Assembly: GCF_009467795.1 (NCBI RefSeq)
Contig: NZ_WIAX01000006.1
Span: forward strand, 62,001 to 126,000
DNA length: 64,000 nucleotides
DNA from: Nesterenkonia halophila
GTDB lineage: Bacteria; Actinomycetota; Actinomycetes; Actinomycetales; Micrococcaceae
Direction of reading: 5' to 3'
Of the stretch, positions 18,856-26,978 are shown in pieces. The position numbers were made by a program, and so were the translations under genes. The stretch's first letter is position 1. The number at the start of each line of letters is the position of its first letter. The notes under the pieces were generated by a model. That model did no database searches. It had not been told where the DNA came from and worked only from the letters and a program-made list of their open reading frames with translations.

Positions 18856-20109
18856 ATGGAGGAGTTCGAGGAGTTCACCCAGGCGGACAAGCTGCGCGGC
18901 GTCCGGTACGACGTCCGCGGCCCCATCGCGACGGAGGCGGCACGCCTGGAGGCGGCCGGCCACCGCATCACGAAGCTCAACATCGGAAATCTCGCGCCCT
19001 TCGGCTTCGAAGCCCCGGATTCGATCCTGGTCGACATGATCAAGAATCTGCCGACCGCCCAGGGCTATTCGGACTCGCAGGGGATCTACTCCGCCCGCAC
19101 CGCGGTCGCGCAGTACTACCAGACCCGCGGGATGAAGGAGGCCGACGTCGACGACGTCATCCTCGGCAATGGGGTCTCCGAACTGATCACCATGGTGCTG
19201 CAGACCATGCTGAACCCCGGCGACGAGGTCCTCATCCCCGCCCCGGACTACCCGCTCTGGACGGCGGTGACGACGCTCTGCGGCGGCCGGCCGGTGCACT
19301 ACATCTGCGATGAGCAGAACAAGTGGTATCCGGACGCCGAGGAGATCGAGTCGAAGATCACCGATCGGACCAAGGCGCTGGTGATCATCAACCCGAACAA
19401 CCCCACCGGGGCGGTCTACCCGCAGGAGGTCCTCGAGGACCTGGTCGACGTCGCCCGGCGGCACAACCTGATGCTGCTCTCCGACGAGATCTACGAGAAG
19501 ATCACCTACGACGACGCCGAGACGGTCAATGTCTGCACGCTGGCCGAGGACGTCTTCACCATCACCTTCTCCGGGCTGTCGAAGACCTGGCGGGTGGCCG
19601 GCTTCCGGTCGGGGTGGATCTACATCTCCGGGGCGAAGCATCTCGCGAAGAACTACCTCGAGGGCCTGAACCTGATGTCGAATCTGCGGATGTGCCCGAA
19701 CGTGCCCGCCCAGCACGCCATCCAGACCGCGTTGGGCGGCTATCAGTCCATCGACGAGTTCATCCAGCCGGGCGGGCGGCTCTATGAACAGCGGAACGTC
19801 GCGCACAAGTTGCTCTCGGAGATCGAGGGCGTCGACGTCCATCAGGCCGACGGCGCGCTGTACCTCTTTCCGCGGCTGGATCCGGAGATCTATCCCATCG
19901 AGAGCGACGAGGCCTTCGTCATCGAGCTGCTGCGCCAGCAGAAGATCCTGGTCTCGCACGGACGGGCCTTCAACTGGATCGACGACAACCACTTCCGCCT
20001 GGTCACCCTGCCCGCCGTGGAGGAGCTGGAGGAGGCCATCGCCGGCATCGCCGACTTCCTCGCCGGCTACCGCGACGCGGTGTCGCCGGGGGCCGTCGGC
20101 GTCGACTGA
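18856..20109 (+). CDS. AlaA-like aminotransferase, copy 1
   Basis: A 417-residue fold-type I PLP aminotransferase of the AlaA (alanine/glutamate-pyruvate) group. Visible are INPNNPTGAVYP, the aspartate in LLSDEIYEKI, the PLP lysine in FSGLSKTWRVAG and the arginine in NHFRLVTLP. It should interconvert pyruvate plus glutamate with alanine plus 2-oxoglutarate. The normally conserved proline of NIGNPAPF is Leu here (NIGNLAPF), unlike copy 2. The start at 18856 has AGGCAGGA 7 nt upstream; the same GAGGCAGGAT string precedes copy 2 at the same distance. It is the first of a tandem pair. Confidence 0.9.
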   Translation: MEEFEEFTQADKLRGVRYDVRGPIATEAARLEAAGHRITKLNIGNLAPFGFEAPDSILVDMIKNLPTAQGYSDSQGIYSARTAVAQYYQTRGMKEADVDDVILGNGVSELITMVLQTMLNPGDEVLIPAPDYPLWTAVTTLCGGRPVHYICDEQNKWYPDAEEIESKITDRTKALVIINPNNPTGAVYPQEVLEDLVDVARRHNLMLLSDEIYEKITYDDAETVNVCTLAEDVFTITFSGLSKTWRVAGFRSGWIYISGAKHLAKNYLEGLNLMSNLRMCPNVPAQHAIQTALGGYQSIDEFIQPGGRLYEQRNVAHKLLSEIEGVDVHQADGALYLFPRLDPEIYPIESDEAFVIELLRQQKILVSHGRAFNWIDDNHFRLVTLPAVEELEEAIAGIADFLAGYRDAVSPGAVGVD

Positions 20110-20191
20110 GCCGGTCCCGGAGGTGCCGAAGAGTCCTTCATGAGACGGCATGTGGCCGCAGACACCCGGCTCGGTGAGGCAGGATGGGAGG

Positions 20192-21430
20192 ATGGAGGAG
20201 TTCGAGGAGTTCACCCAGTCGCCCAAGCTCCGCGACGTCCGCTACGACGTCCGCGGACCGATCGCCCGGGAAGCCACCCGGCTCGAGCGTGAAGGGCACC
20301 GCATCACCCGGCTGAACATCGGCAATCCGGCGCCCTTCGGCTTCGAGGCGCCGGACTCGATCCGGATGACGATGATCAGCAACCTGGCCACCGCCCAGGG
20401 GTACTCGGACTCGCAGGGCATCTACTCGGCCCGGATCGCCGTCGCGCAGTACTACCAGAGCCGCGGGATGACCGAGACCGACCCGGATGACATCTATCTG
20501 GGCAACGGCGTCTCCGAGCTGATCTCGATGGTGCTGCAGGCGATGCTCGGCCCCGGCGACGAGGTCCTCATCCCCGCGCCGGACTACCCGCTGTGGACCG
20601 GTGCGACAACGCTGGCCGGCGGCACGGCGGTCCACTACATCTGCGACGAGCAGAACAACTGGTGGCCGGATCCCGAGGAGGTCGAGTCGAAGGTCACCGA
20701 GCGGACCAAAGCGCTGGTGATCATCAACCCGAACAACCCCACCGGGGCGGTGTACCCCCGCGAGGTCCTCGAAGGGCTGGTGGACGTCGCCCGGCGGCAC
20801 AACCTCATCCTGCTCTCCGACGAGATCTACGAGAACATCACCTTCGACGACGCCGAGATGGTCAACGTCTGCACCCTCTCCGACGACGTCTTCACCATCA
20901 CCTTCTCCGGGCTGTCGAAGACCTGGCGGGTGGCCGGCTTCCGCTCGGGCTGGATCTACGTCTCCGGGCCGAAGCATCGGGCGAAGAACTACCTCGAGGG
21001 CCTGACCCTGCTGATGAACATGCGGATGTGCGCCAATGTGCCGGCCCAGCATGCGATCCAGGCCGCCCTGGGCGGGCACCAGTCCATCGAGGACCTGATC
21101 AGTCCCGGCGGGCGGCTGCATGAGCAGCGCACCGTCGCCCACCGGCTGCTCTCGGAGATCGAGGGCGTCGACGTCCATCAGTCCGACGGCGCGCTGTACC
21201 TGTTCCCGCGGCTGGATCCGGAGATCTACCCCATCGAGGACGACGAGTCCTTCGTCATCGAGCTGCTGCGCCAGCAGAAGATCCTGGTCTCGCACGGGCG
21301 GGCCTTCAACTGGATCGACGACAACCACTTCCGGCTGGTGACCCTGCCCGGCGTCGAGGAGCTGGAGGAGGCCATCGCCGGCATCGCCGACTTCCTGCAG
21401 AGCTACCGCGACGCGACAGTGCGCGCCTGA
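20192..21430 (+). CDS. alaA: AlaA-like aminotransferase, copy 2
   Basis: A 412-residue paralogue of the preceding gene, with about 66 differences over about 407 aligned residues by my count (roughly 84% identity). It keeps all PLP-enzyme motifs including NIGNPAPFGF, INPNNPTGAVYP, LLSDEIYENI and FSGLSKTWRVAG, so it is the more canonical alanine transaminase. The start at 20192 gives the same MEEFEEFTQ N-terminus as copy 1. An 82-nt spacer separates the copies and each has its own upstream GAGGCAGGAT element. Its end converges on xseB. Confidence 0.92.
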   Translation: MEEFEEFTQSPKLRDVRYDVRGPIAREATRLEREGHRITRLNIGNPAPFGFEAPDSIRMTMISNLATAQGYSDSQGIYSARIAVAQYYQSRGMTETDPDDIYLGNGVSELISMVLQAMLGPGDEVLIPAPDYPLWTGATTLAGGTAVHYICDEQNNWWPDPEEVESKVTERTKALVIINPNNPTGAVYPREVLEGLVDVARRHNLILLSDEIYENITFDDAEMVNVCTLSDDVFTITFSGLSKTWRVAGFRSGWIYVSGPKHRAKNYLEGLTLLMNMRMCANVPAQHAIQAALGGHQSIEDLISPGGRLHEQRTVAHRLLSEIEGVDVHQSDGALYLFPRLDPEIYPIEDDESFVIELLRQQKILVSHGRAFNWIDDNHFRLVTLPGVEELEEAIAGIADFLQSYRDATVRA

Positions 21431-21446
21431 GCCCCCCCGCGGGACG

Positions 21447-21740
21447 TCACGTGGCGGGGCCCTCCGCGGCGCCGGTCTCGGCCTCGTCGGAGGAGTCCGT
21501 CGACTCCAGGCTCTCGCGGACCTCCTGCAGCCTGGTGCGGGCGCCGTCGAGCCACCGCTCGCAGCGGTCGGCCAGCGCCTCGCCGCGCTGCCATAGCGCC
21601 AGCGACTCCTCCAGCGGGGCGCCGCCGGTCTCCAGCTTGGTCACCACCTGCACCAGCTCGTCGCGGGCCTGCTCATAGCTCATCGACTCGACGTCGTCGA
21701 GCTTGGCGGTGCTGAAGGTGTTCTCCGGGGTCTCGCTCAT
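21447..21740 (-). CDS. xseB: Exodeoxyribonuclease VII small subunit
   Basis: A 97-residue helical protein of the XseB family. The core [20 protein letters not shown] followed by [15 protein letters not shown] is diagnostic. XseB packs on XseA to form exonuclease VII, which degrades single-stranded DNA from both ends. The last 20 residues are an acidic tail. The start overlaps the xseA stop by 4 nt, as expected for coupled subunits. Secure. Confidence 0.95.
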   Translation of the reverse strand: MSETPENTFSTAKLDDVESMSYEQARDELVQVVTKLETGGAPLEESLALWQRGEALADRCERWLDGARTRLQEVRESLESTDSSDEAETGAAEGPAT

Positions 21741-23122
21741 CGAGGATCCTCCTCCTGGGTGACGTCAGTGTCCTGGGTGTCTTGAGTGTTCCGGGCGTCT
21801 CGGGCGGTCTCTTCGGCCTGGCCCTGGTCCTGGCCGTCGTCCCGGCCCTCCGTGCCGCCGCGCCGCTCGCGGACCTCGCGCACGTCGGCGTCGAACTCGC
21901 CGGCGGCGACCATCACGCGCACGTCGTCGCCGGGGGAGAGGGTCGCGGCGTCGCGGACGATCCCCTCGCCGTCCTGGACCACCGCATAGCCGCGGTCCAG
22001 CGTCGACTGGGGCGAGAGGGCGGTGACCCGCGCCCGGGCCTGGGCGATCCAGTCGTCGGCGCGGGCCGCGGCGGCCTCCATCGACACCAGCGCCCGACGG
22101 CGCAGTCCGGCGATCTCCTCGGCGCGGCCGGCGACCATGGTCTCGGGGGCGGCCAGCACCGGGCGGGAGCGCAGCGCGGCCAGCCACTCGACCTCACGGC
22201 CGATCATCCGCTCCACGCCCGAGGACATCCGCGACCGCGTCTGGGTGATCTGCTCCCGCTCGGCGGCCTCGTCGACCACCAGCAGCCGGGCCGATCCCGT
22301 CGGCGTCGAGGCGCGGACGTCGGCGACCTCGTCGAGCAGCGGTCGGTCGGCCTCGTGGCCGATGGCCGAGACCACCGGCGTGCTCGCCTCGGAGACGGCA
22401 CGGATCAGCCGCTCGTCGGAGAAGGGCAGCACGACCTCCTCGAGGGCCCCGCCGCCGCGGGCGATGACGATGACGTCGACGTCGGCGCGGGCGTCCAGCT
22501 CGGCCAGCGCCACGGAGACGTCGACCGGGGCGGCCGCGCCCTGGGTGGTGACCTCGCGGATCTCGAATGCCGCGGCGGCCCAGCGGGCGTGGGTGTTGCG
22601 GAGGATGTCCTTCTTCGCGTCCGAGTCGCGGCCGGTGATGAGCCCGATGCGCCGCGGCAGCACCGGAAGCGGCTTCTTCCGGGCCGGGTCGAAGAGTCCC
22701 TCGGCGCCCAGCTGGCGCTTGAGCTGCTCGACGCGGGCGAGCAGGTCGCCCAGCCCCACCGGCCGCATCTGGTGGGTGACCAGCGACAGCCGGCCGGTCT
22801 TGGCATAGAGGTTGGGCTTCACCTGGGCGACGACGCGGGCGCCGGGCTGGACGACGCCGTCGAGCCCGGAGGCCACGTTGCGCCAGGCCACGGCGTTGAA
22901 GGAGATCTCCTGCTCCAGATCGCGCAGGGTCATCCAGGCATTGCCGTTGCGCATGGTGAACTCGACGAGCTGTCCTTCCACCCAGGTGGGGGAGACCTTC
23001 TCGATATGGGCCTTGAGCTTGCCGGAGAAGTGGCTCAGCGGCCACGGGGTGTCCGGCGAAGTCTCCTGGCTGGTCGCCGGCAGGGCGGCGGGCCCGGAGG
23101 ACTGCTCCGCGGAACCGGTCAC
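21737..23122 (-). CDS. xseA: Exodeoxyribonuclease VII large subunit
   Basis: A 461-residue XseA protein with an N-terminal OB-fold nucleic-acid binding domain (about residues 25-125, including WVEGQLVEF), the catalytic domain with [25 protein letters not shown] and [13 protein letters not shown], and a helical region that holds XseB. The GTG start at 23122 follows GAGGAG by 7 nt. The last 60 residues are a low-complexity Glu/Asp/Gln/Thr tail with repeated DTQ. It forms an operon with xseB; a TAGAGT box at 23267-23262 could be its -10, leaving a leader of about 140 nt. Confidence 0.95.
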   Translation of the reverse strand: MTGSAEQSSGPAALPATSQETSPDTPWPLSHFSGKLKAHIEKVSPTWVEGQLVEFTMRNGNAWMTLRDLEQEISFNAVAWRNVASGLDGVVQPGARVVAQVKPNLYAKTGRLSLVTHQMRPVGLGDLLARVEQLKRQLGAEGLFDPARKKPLPVLPRRIGLITGRDSDAKKDILRNTHARWAAAAFEIREVTTQGAAAPVDVSVALAELDARADVDVIVIARGGGALEEVVLPFSDERLIRAVSEASTPVVSAIGHEADRPLLDEVADVRASTPTGSARLLVVDEAAEREQITQTRSRMSSGVERMIGREVEWLAALRSRPVLAAPETMVAGRAEEIAGLRRRALVSMEAAAARADDWIAQARARVTALSPQSTLDRGYAVVQDGEGIVRDAATLSPGDDVRVMVAAGEFDADVREVRERRGGTEGRDDGQDQGQAEETARDARNTQDTQDTDVTQEEDPR

Positions 23123-23347
23123 GTGCGTCTCCTCGCGGTCGTCGGGTGGGCGAGCTGATCAGGTCGGCTGGTCGGGTCGGCCGGTCAGAGCGGCCGGTCC
23201 GGCCACCGGTCAGGGTGGGGCAGTACCCTGGCCCTCCGTCGAGGGGCCGGCCCGTCGTCCGCCACTCTACCGAGCCGCGGCGTCACGGTCCGCCTCGGCG
23301 ATCTCGTTGTGGAGTACCTCTGCCCGTCCCACGTCAGGAGTCTGTCG

Positions 23348-24304
23348 ATGCGCCATGTCCTCAGCGCGATCTGTCTGATGCTGGCCGGGCTGCTCGCCGC
23401 GGCCGCGACGGCCGGCCAGCAGGTCGACCAGCTGCTGCGCGAGCCGGAGCCGATCCGCGAGATCGCCGGACAGCTGCCCGCCGACGAGGCCTTCGCCGAG
23501 GCGGTCTCGGAGCGGATCGCCGACGACGCCGCCGAGCAGCTGCCGGCCGGGATCTCCGGCCTGGTCGGATCCGGCCTGCAGAACCTGGTCTCCTCGGCGG
23601 TGTCGGATCTGCTGGAGGACGAGGACGCCCGCGCCGCCTGGGAGGAGTCGCTGCAGAGCACCCGGACCGACTACGCCGAACAGCTGGAGACGCTCTTCCA
23701 CGAGGGCGCCTCCGGCGAGGCCGGGGAGCTGGCGGTGCCGCTGGACCTGACTCCGGTGGCCCAGGTGCTGGTCGGCCGGCTCCCGCTGGTCGGGGAGGAG
23801 GCCGCCGACCAGCTCGCCCCGCAGATCGTCGTCGACGTCGACCCGGTCTCGGACTCCGGCGTCGACGACTACGGTGTCGCCACGCTCGCGCAGGCCTCCT
23901 CCCACTGGGCCGTCGGCGCGATCTCCGCGGCGGTGCTGGCCGTGCTGGGCCTGCTGCTCGGCGGCGGGCGCGGCCGCTGGGTGAGCCTGGTCCTCGGCGG
24001 ACTGGTCGCCGCCGGGCTGGGGCTGGTCGCCGCGCTGGGCCCGGCGTCGCCGGATCCGACGGCGCCGGCGGGGGCGAGCCCCGCCTCTGCGGCAGTGGTC
24101 GAGCCTGTCGCCGGCGAGTTCGCCGCCTGGGCCCAGCCGACCTGGTGGCTCTTCCTCGGCGGGGCCGGCGTGGTCGTCGTCGCCGGCCTCGTCGGACTGC
24201 TGGCCGCCCGCGGACTGCGCGGCGTCGACGGCGACCGGAGGGGGCCGCGAGGTGAGGGCGCGGCGGTCCATCATCCTGATCACAGCGCGGTCTCTCAGGT
24301 CTGA
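23348..24304 (+). CDS. Predicted membrane protein, function unknown
   Basis: A 318-residue protein. A signal-anchor helix covers residues 1-22 (MRHVLSAICLMLAGLLAAAA), followed by about 165 extracytoplasmic residues rich in Gln, Glu and Leu, then three membrane segments at about 190-210, 215-232 and 266-288. I do not recognise the family. The extracytoplasmic part has helical repeats such as VLVGRLPLVGEEAADQLAP. The ATG at 23348 has AGGAG 7 nt upstream. It lies divergent from xseA and upstream of ispH, which has its own promoter. Confidence 0.7.
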   Translation: MRHVLSAICLMLAGLLAAAATAGQQVDQLLREPEPIREIAGQLPADEAFAEAVSERIADDAAEQLPAGISGLVGSGLQNLVSSAVSDLLEDEDARAAWEESLQSTRTDYAEQLETLFHEGASGEAGELAVPLDLTPVAQVLVGRLPLVGEEAADQLAPQIVVDVDPVSDSGVDDYGVATLAQASSHWAVGAISAAVLAVLGLLLGGGRGRWVSLVLGGLVAAGLGLVAALGPASPDPTAPAGASPASAAVVEPVAGEFAAWAQPTWWLFLGGAGVVVVAGLVGLLAARGLRGVDGDRRGPRGEGAAVHHPDHSAVSQV

Positions 24305-24323
24305 TCGCTTTGTCCTCGGCCGG

Positions 24324-24329
24324 TAGACT
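24324..24329 (+). promoter_or_regulatory. -10 box of ispH (leaderless)
   Basis: TAGACT lies 6 nt before the ispH ATG at 24336, and no ribosome-binding site is present. This fits a leaderless transcript. The -35 region is poor. Confidence 0.45.
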
Positions 24330-24335
24330 GGGGCC

Positions 24336-25439
24336 ATGACTACCAGCACGACCACGGAGGCTCCCGCTCACGGCCAGCACATCTCGGTGCCGACGCCGAT
24401 GGTCCCGCGTCGGCGACGGTCCCCGGAGGACGTCGCCGCCGCCTCCACCTTCGAAGGCGAGCGGCGCGTGCTGCTGGCGGCCCCGCGCGGATACTGCGCC
24501 GGCGTCGACCGCGCCGTCGTCGCGGTGGAGAAGGCCCTGGAGCGCTACGGGCCGCCGGTCTACGTGCGCAAGGAGATCGTGCACAACCGCCACGTGGTCG
24601 ACACGCTCACCGAGAAGGGCGTGATCTTCGTCGAGGAGGCCGACGAGGTCCCCGAGGAGGCGCTGCTCGTCTTCTCCGCCCACGGGGTCTCGCCGCAGGT
24701 GAAGCAGACTGCCGCGGATCGGAATCTGCAGACCATCGACGCGACCTGCCCGCTGGTCACCAAAGTCCATCGCGAAGCCGTGCGCTTCGCCAAGGACGAC
24801 CGCGAGATCCTGCTCATCGGCCATGACGGCCATGAGGAGGTCGAGGGCACCTACGGCGAGGCGCCCGAGGCGACGACAGTGGTGAACAACCCCGAGGAGG
24901 CCCGCACCGTCGAGGTGCAGAACCCGGACCAGCTGGTCTGGCTCTCGCAGACCACGCTCTCGGTGGACGAGACCATGGAGATCGTCCAGATCCTGCGCGA
25001 GCGCTTCCCGAATCTGCAGGACCCGCCCAGTGACGACATCTGTTACGCCACCAGCAATCGCCAGGCGGCGATCAAGAAGATCTCGCCGGAGTCCGACCTG
25101 GTCATCGTGGTCGGCTCGGCGAACTCGTCGAACTCGGTGCGGCTGAAGGAGGTCGCCCTGGAGCACGGCGCCGCGCGCGCCGAGCGGGTGGACTTCGCCA
25201 ATCAGATCGACGAGGCCTGGTTCGAGGACGCCCGCACCATCGGCGTGACCTCCGGAGCTTCAGTGCCCGAGGTGCTCGTCGACGAGGTCCTGCGGCTGCT
25301 GGCCGACTACGGCTACGGGGAGGCCGCCGAGGTCGTGACGGCCGAGGAGGACATCGTGTTCTCGCTGCCGAAGGAGATCCGCAAGGCGCTGCAGGACGCC
25401 GGGCATGAGGACACCGGCCGCGGGGGCCGGACCCGCTGA
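24336..25439 (+). CDS. ispH: 4-hydroxy-3-methylbut-2-enyl diphosphate reductase
   Basis: IspH (LytB) performs the last step of the MEP isoprenoid pathway, turning HMBPP into IPP and DMAPP with an iron-sulfur cluster. The 367-residue product has three conserved cysteines in [11 protein letters not shown] (Cys54), [11 protein letters not shown] (Cys138) and [10 protein letters not shown] (Cys236), plus the EIVHNRHVV and VGSANSSNS motifs. About 40 extra N-terminal residues precede the core, which is common in actinobacteria. Its promoter suggests leaderless translation. A large inverted repeat downstream may end transcription. Secure. Confidence 0.96.
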   Translation: MTTSTTTEAPAHGQHISVPTPMVPRRRRSPEDVAAASTFEGERRVLLAAPRGYCAGVDRAVVAVEKALERYGPPVYVRKEIVHNRHVVDTLTEKGVIFVEEADEVPEEALLVFSAHGVSPQVKQTAADRNLQTIDATCPLVTKVHREAVRFAKDDREILLIGHDGHEEVEGTYGEAPEATTVVNNPEEARTVEVQNPDQLVWLSQTTLSVDETMEIVQILRERFPNLQDPPSDDICYATSNRQAAIKKISPESDLVIVVGSANSSNSVRLKEVALEHGAARAERVDFANQIDEAWFEDARTIGVTSGASVPEVLVDEVLRLLADYGYGEAAEVVTAEEDIVFSLPKEIRKALQDAGHEDTGRGGRTR

Positions 25440-25595
25440 CCCACTCGTCGGCGGCAGATTTCCTCGGACGCTGCGGGGTATTTCCTAGGCGCTTCGTTCC
25501 AGAAAGAATCTCCCGGCCGTGGGTGAGTCCGGCCGGCGTCTCGAGCTGCCGCGAGTGAACAGTCCTCCCGGCAGCTCGCCGCGGCAGGACACAGA

Positions 25596-25644
25596 TGGGC
25601 CGGGTGAGGCCCGGGCGGAATCCGCCCGGGCCTCACCCGGCCCA
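25596..25644. terminator. Perfect 24-bp inverted repeat with 1-nt centre
   Basis: Arms at 25596-25619 and 25621-25644 are exact reverse complements around a single A. Each arm begins or ends with TGGGCCGGGTGAGG or its complement. The G+C-rich cruciform lies between ispH (plus) and the small peptide gene (minus), which converge. There is no T-tract on either side. It is best explained as a bidirectional factor-independent terminator, though the near-perfect palindrome could also be a protein site or a mobile-element relic. Confidence 0.6.
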
Positions 25645-25705
25645 GAAGTGCCTGCGAGCCGGCGCCTCAGAGGGTGCCGCCTCACAGGTCATGCGTGGGC
25701 GATAC

Positions 25706-25867
25706 TCAGAGGATGCCGCCCAGCAGGGTCAGGACCGTGTTGAGGGTCGAGGCGACGGTGCCGCCCAGGGACACGCCCAGGTTGGCCACCAGGTCGGTGA
25801 CGACGCTCAGGTCCACGCCCAGGATGTCGGCAGTGGCTTCGAGGTTCGCGCCTGCGTCGGTGTTCAT
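25706..25867 (-). CDS. 53-residue acidic hydrophobic peptide
   Basis: A short gene with a very good AAAGGAG ribosome-binding site (25880-25874) 6 nt before its ATG at 25867. The peptide starts MNTDAGANLEATADILGVD and ends LTLLGGIL. It has five acidic residues in the first half and no Lys, Arg, His, Cys, Pro or aromatic residue. The second half is Val/Leu/Gly/Thr-rich and could form a membrane-active or self-assembling helix or sheet. There is no signal peptide and no processing or transport gene beside it. A GATAAT -10-like box (25919-25914) lies upstream. I do not recognise a family; a bacteriocin-like, modulin-like or structural peptide are all possible. Confidence 0.6.
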   Translation of the reverse strand: MNTDAGANLEATADILGVDLSVVTDLVANLGVSLGGTVASTLNTVLTLLGGIL

Positions 25868-26196
25868 GGGGATCTCCTTTGGATAGGGGATTTTCAGTCG
25901 ATTCCTCGACTCAATTATCGAGACGTTCCGTTCCGTGGAAGCAGTTCGGAACTGGACTCATCCTATCGACTCAGATCGGCGGGGTCATCCTCAGGAAGGA
26001 TGTGATGGCGAGAAATTTGCCGAGAGTTTTCCGGAGCGAGCAGTTACTTGAAAGTAGCGTGTGTGCAGCCTGAATAGCGGCTGAAATCATCCATGCGGAG
26101 TGTTCAGGAAATGTGGACCTGGAGTTCAGGTCCTCCCCGGGGAAGGGGTGTGGACGAGGCGAACGCGTCGGCGCGCCGGCGTTTAGGATGGCAGGC
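25868..26196. other. G+C-poor regulatory region
   Basis: Most of this stretch is about half A+T, far above the window average. Next to the small peptide gene it holds the GTCGATTCCTCGAC inverted repeat (about 25896-25909) and two copies of TCGACTCA (about 25905 and 25965). A GATAAT box reads toward the small peptide. TAGGAT at 26184-26189 lies 7 nt before the TSUP gene start. I see no other supported gene in it. Confidence 0.45.
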
Positions 26197-26961
26197 ATGA
26201 CGATCCTCGGCATGGTGACGGCCGTCGTCGCCGCCGTGCTGCTCGGGACCGTGCTGCAGCGGATCTCGGGCACCGGCGTGGGGCTGGTGGTCTCGCCGGT
26301 GCTGTCCATCCTGCTGGGTCCGGCGCTCGGGGTGCTGATCACCAACATGACCACAGTGGTCTCCGGGGCGCTGATCATGGCCGCGGTCTGGTCGCGGATC
26401 AGCTGGCGGCGCTTCGCCGTGATCCTGCCGGCCGCGGCGGTCGGCGCGGTGCCGGCGGCCTGGATGGTCGGCACCGTCGACGCCGGCTGGCTGTCCATCC
26501 TCGTCGGAGCGATCGTCGTCTGCGCGCTGTTGGTCGCGGTCGCGCTGCCGCGGCTGCCCGAATGGTCCTCGACGGGCTCGCGACTGACCGCCGGGCTGCT
26601 GGGCGGCTTCTTCAACACCGCCTCCGGCGTGGCCGCCCCGGTCATGGTCATCCACGCGAAGCTCTCACGCTGGGATCAGACCAGCTTCGCCGCCACGCTG
26701 CAGCCGATCTTCCTCTCCATGGGCCTGATCTCGGTCCTGGTGAAGCTGATGATGGGATCGGTGCCCCTCGACGATGCCGACGGGCTCGCCCCGGCGCTGC
26801 TGGTCCCGGCGGTGGTGGCCACTGTGCTGGCCGGCGTGCTGATCGGCGGGCGCGCGGCCCGGGCGGTCACGCCGACGACGGCGCGGCGGGTCGCGGTCAC
26901 GCTGGCCGGCCTCGGCGGGGTCGGCGCGATCCTGCGCGGCGTGCTGGATCTGATCGGCTGA
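26197..26961 (+). CDS. TSUP (TauE/SafE) family membrane transporter
   Basis: A 254-residue protein with seven or eight membrane helices and the duplicated layout of the TSUP family, in which members export or import sulfite, sulfoacetate or related anions. The repeat motif appears as GTGVGLVVSPVLSILLGPALG near residues 25-45 and GLLGGFFNTASGVAAPVMVI near 130-150. The substrate cannot be told. The ATG at 26197 is chosen because a TAGGAT box lies 7 nt upstream and covers the alternative ATG at 26188. The gene converges on rmuC. Confidence 0.85.
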   Translation: MTILGMVTAVVAAVLLGTVLQRISGTGVGLVVSPVLSILLGPALGVLITNMTTVVSGALIMAAVWSRISWRRFAVILPAAAVGAVPAAWMVGTVDAGWLSILVGAIVVCALLVAVALPRLPEWSSTGSRLTAGLLGGFFNTASGVAAPVMVIHAKLSRWDQTSFAATLQPIFLSMGLISVLVKLMMGSVPLDDADGLAPALLVPAVVATVLAGVLIGGRAARAVTPTTARRVAVTLAGLGGVGAILRGVLDLIG

Positions 26962-26978
26962 TCGGCTGATCGGCCGGA

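Noticed and set aside
23150-23215. Short repeats of CGGTCGG and GGCCGGTC upstream of xseA
   Set aside because: Irregular, G+C-driven repetition without fixed unit or spacing; not a CRISPR or a clear operator array.
26005-26073. 22-codon frame after AGGAAGGA in the G+C-poor region
   Set aside because: Spacing from the ribosome-binding site is too short, the sequence is not peptide-like, and no conservation can be judged.
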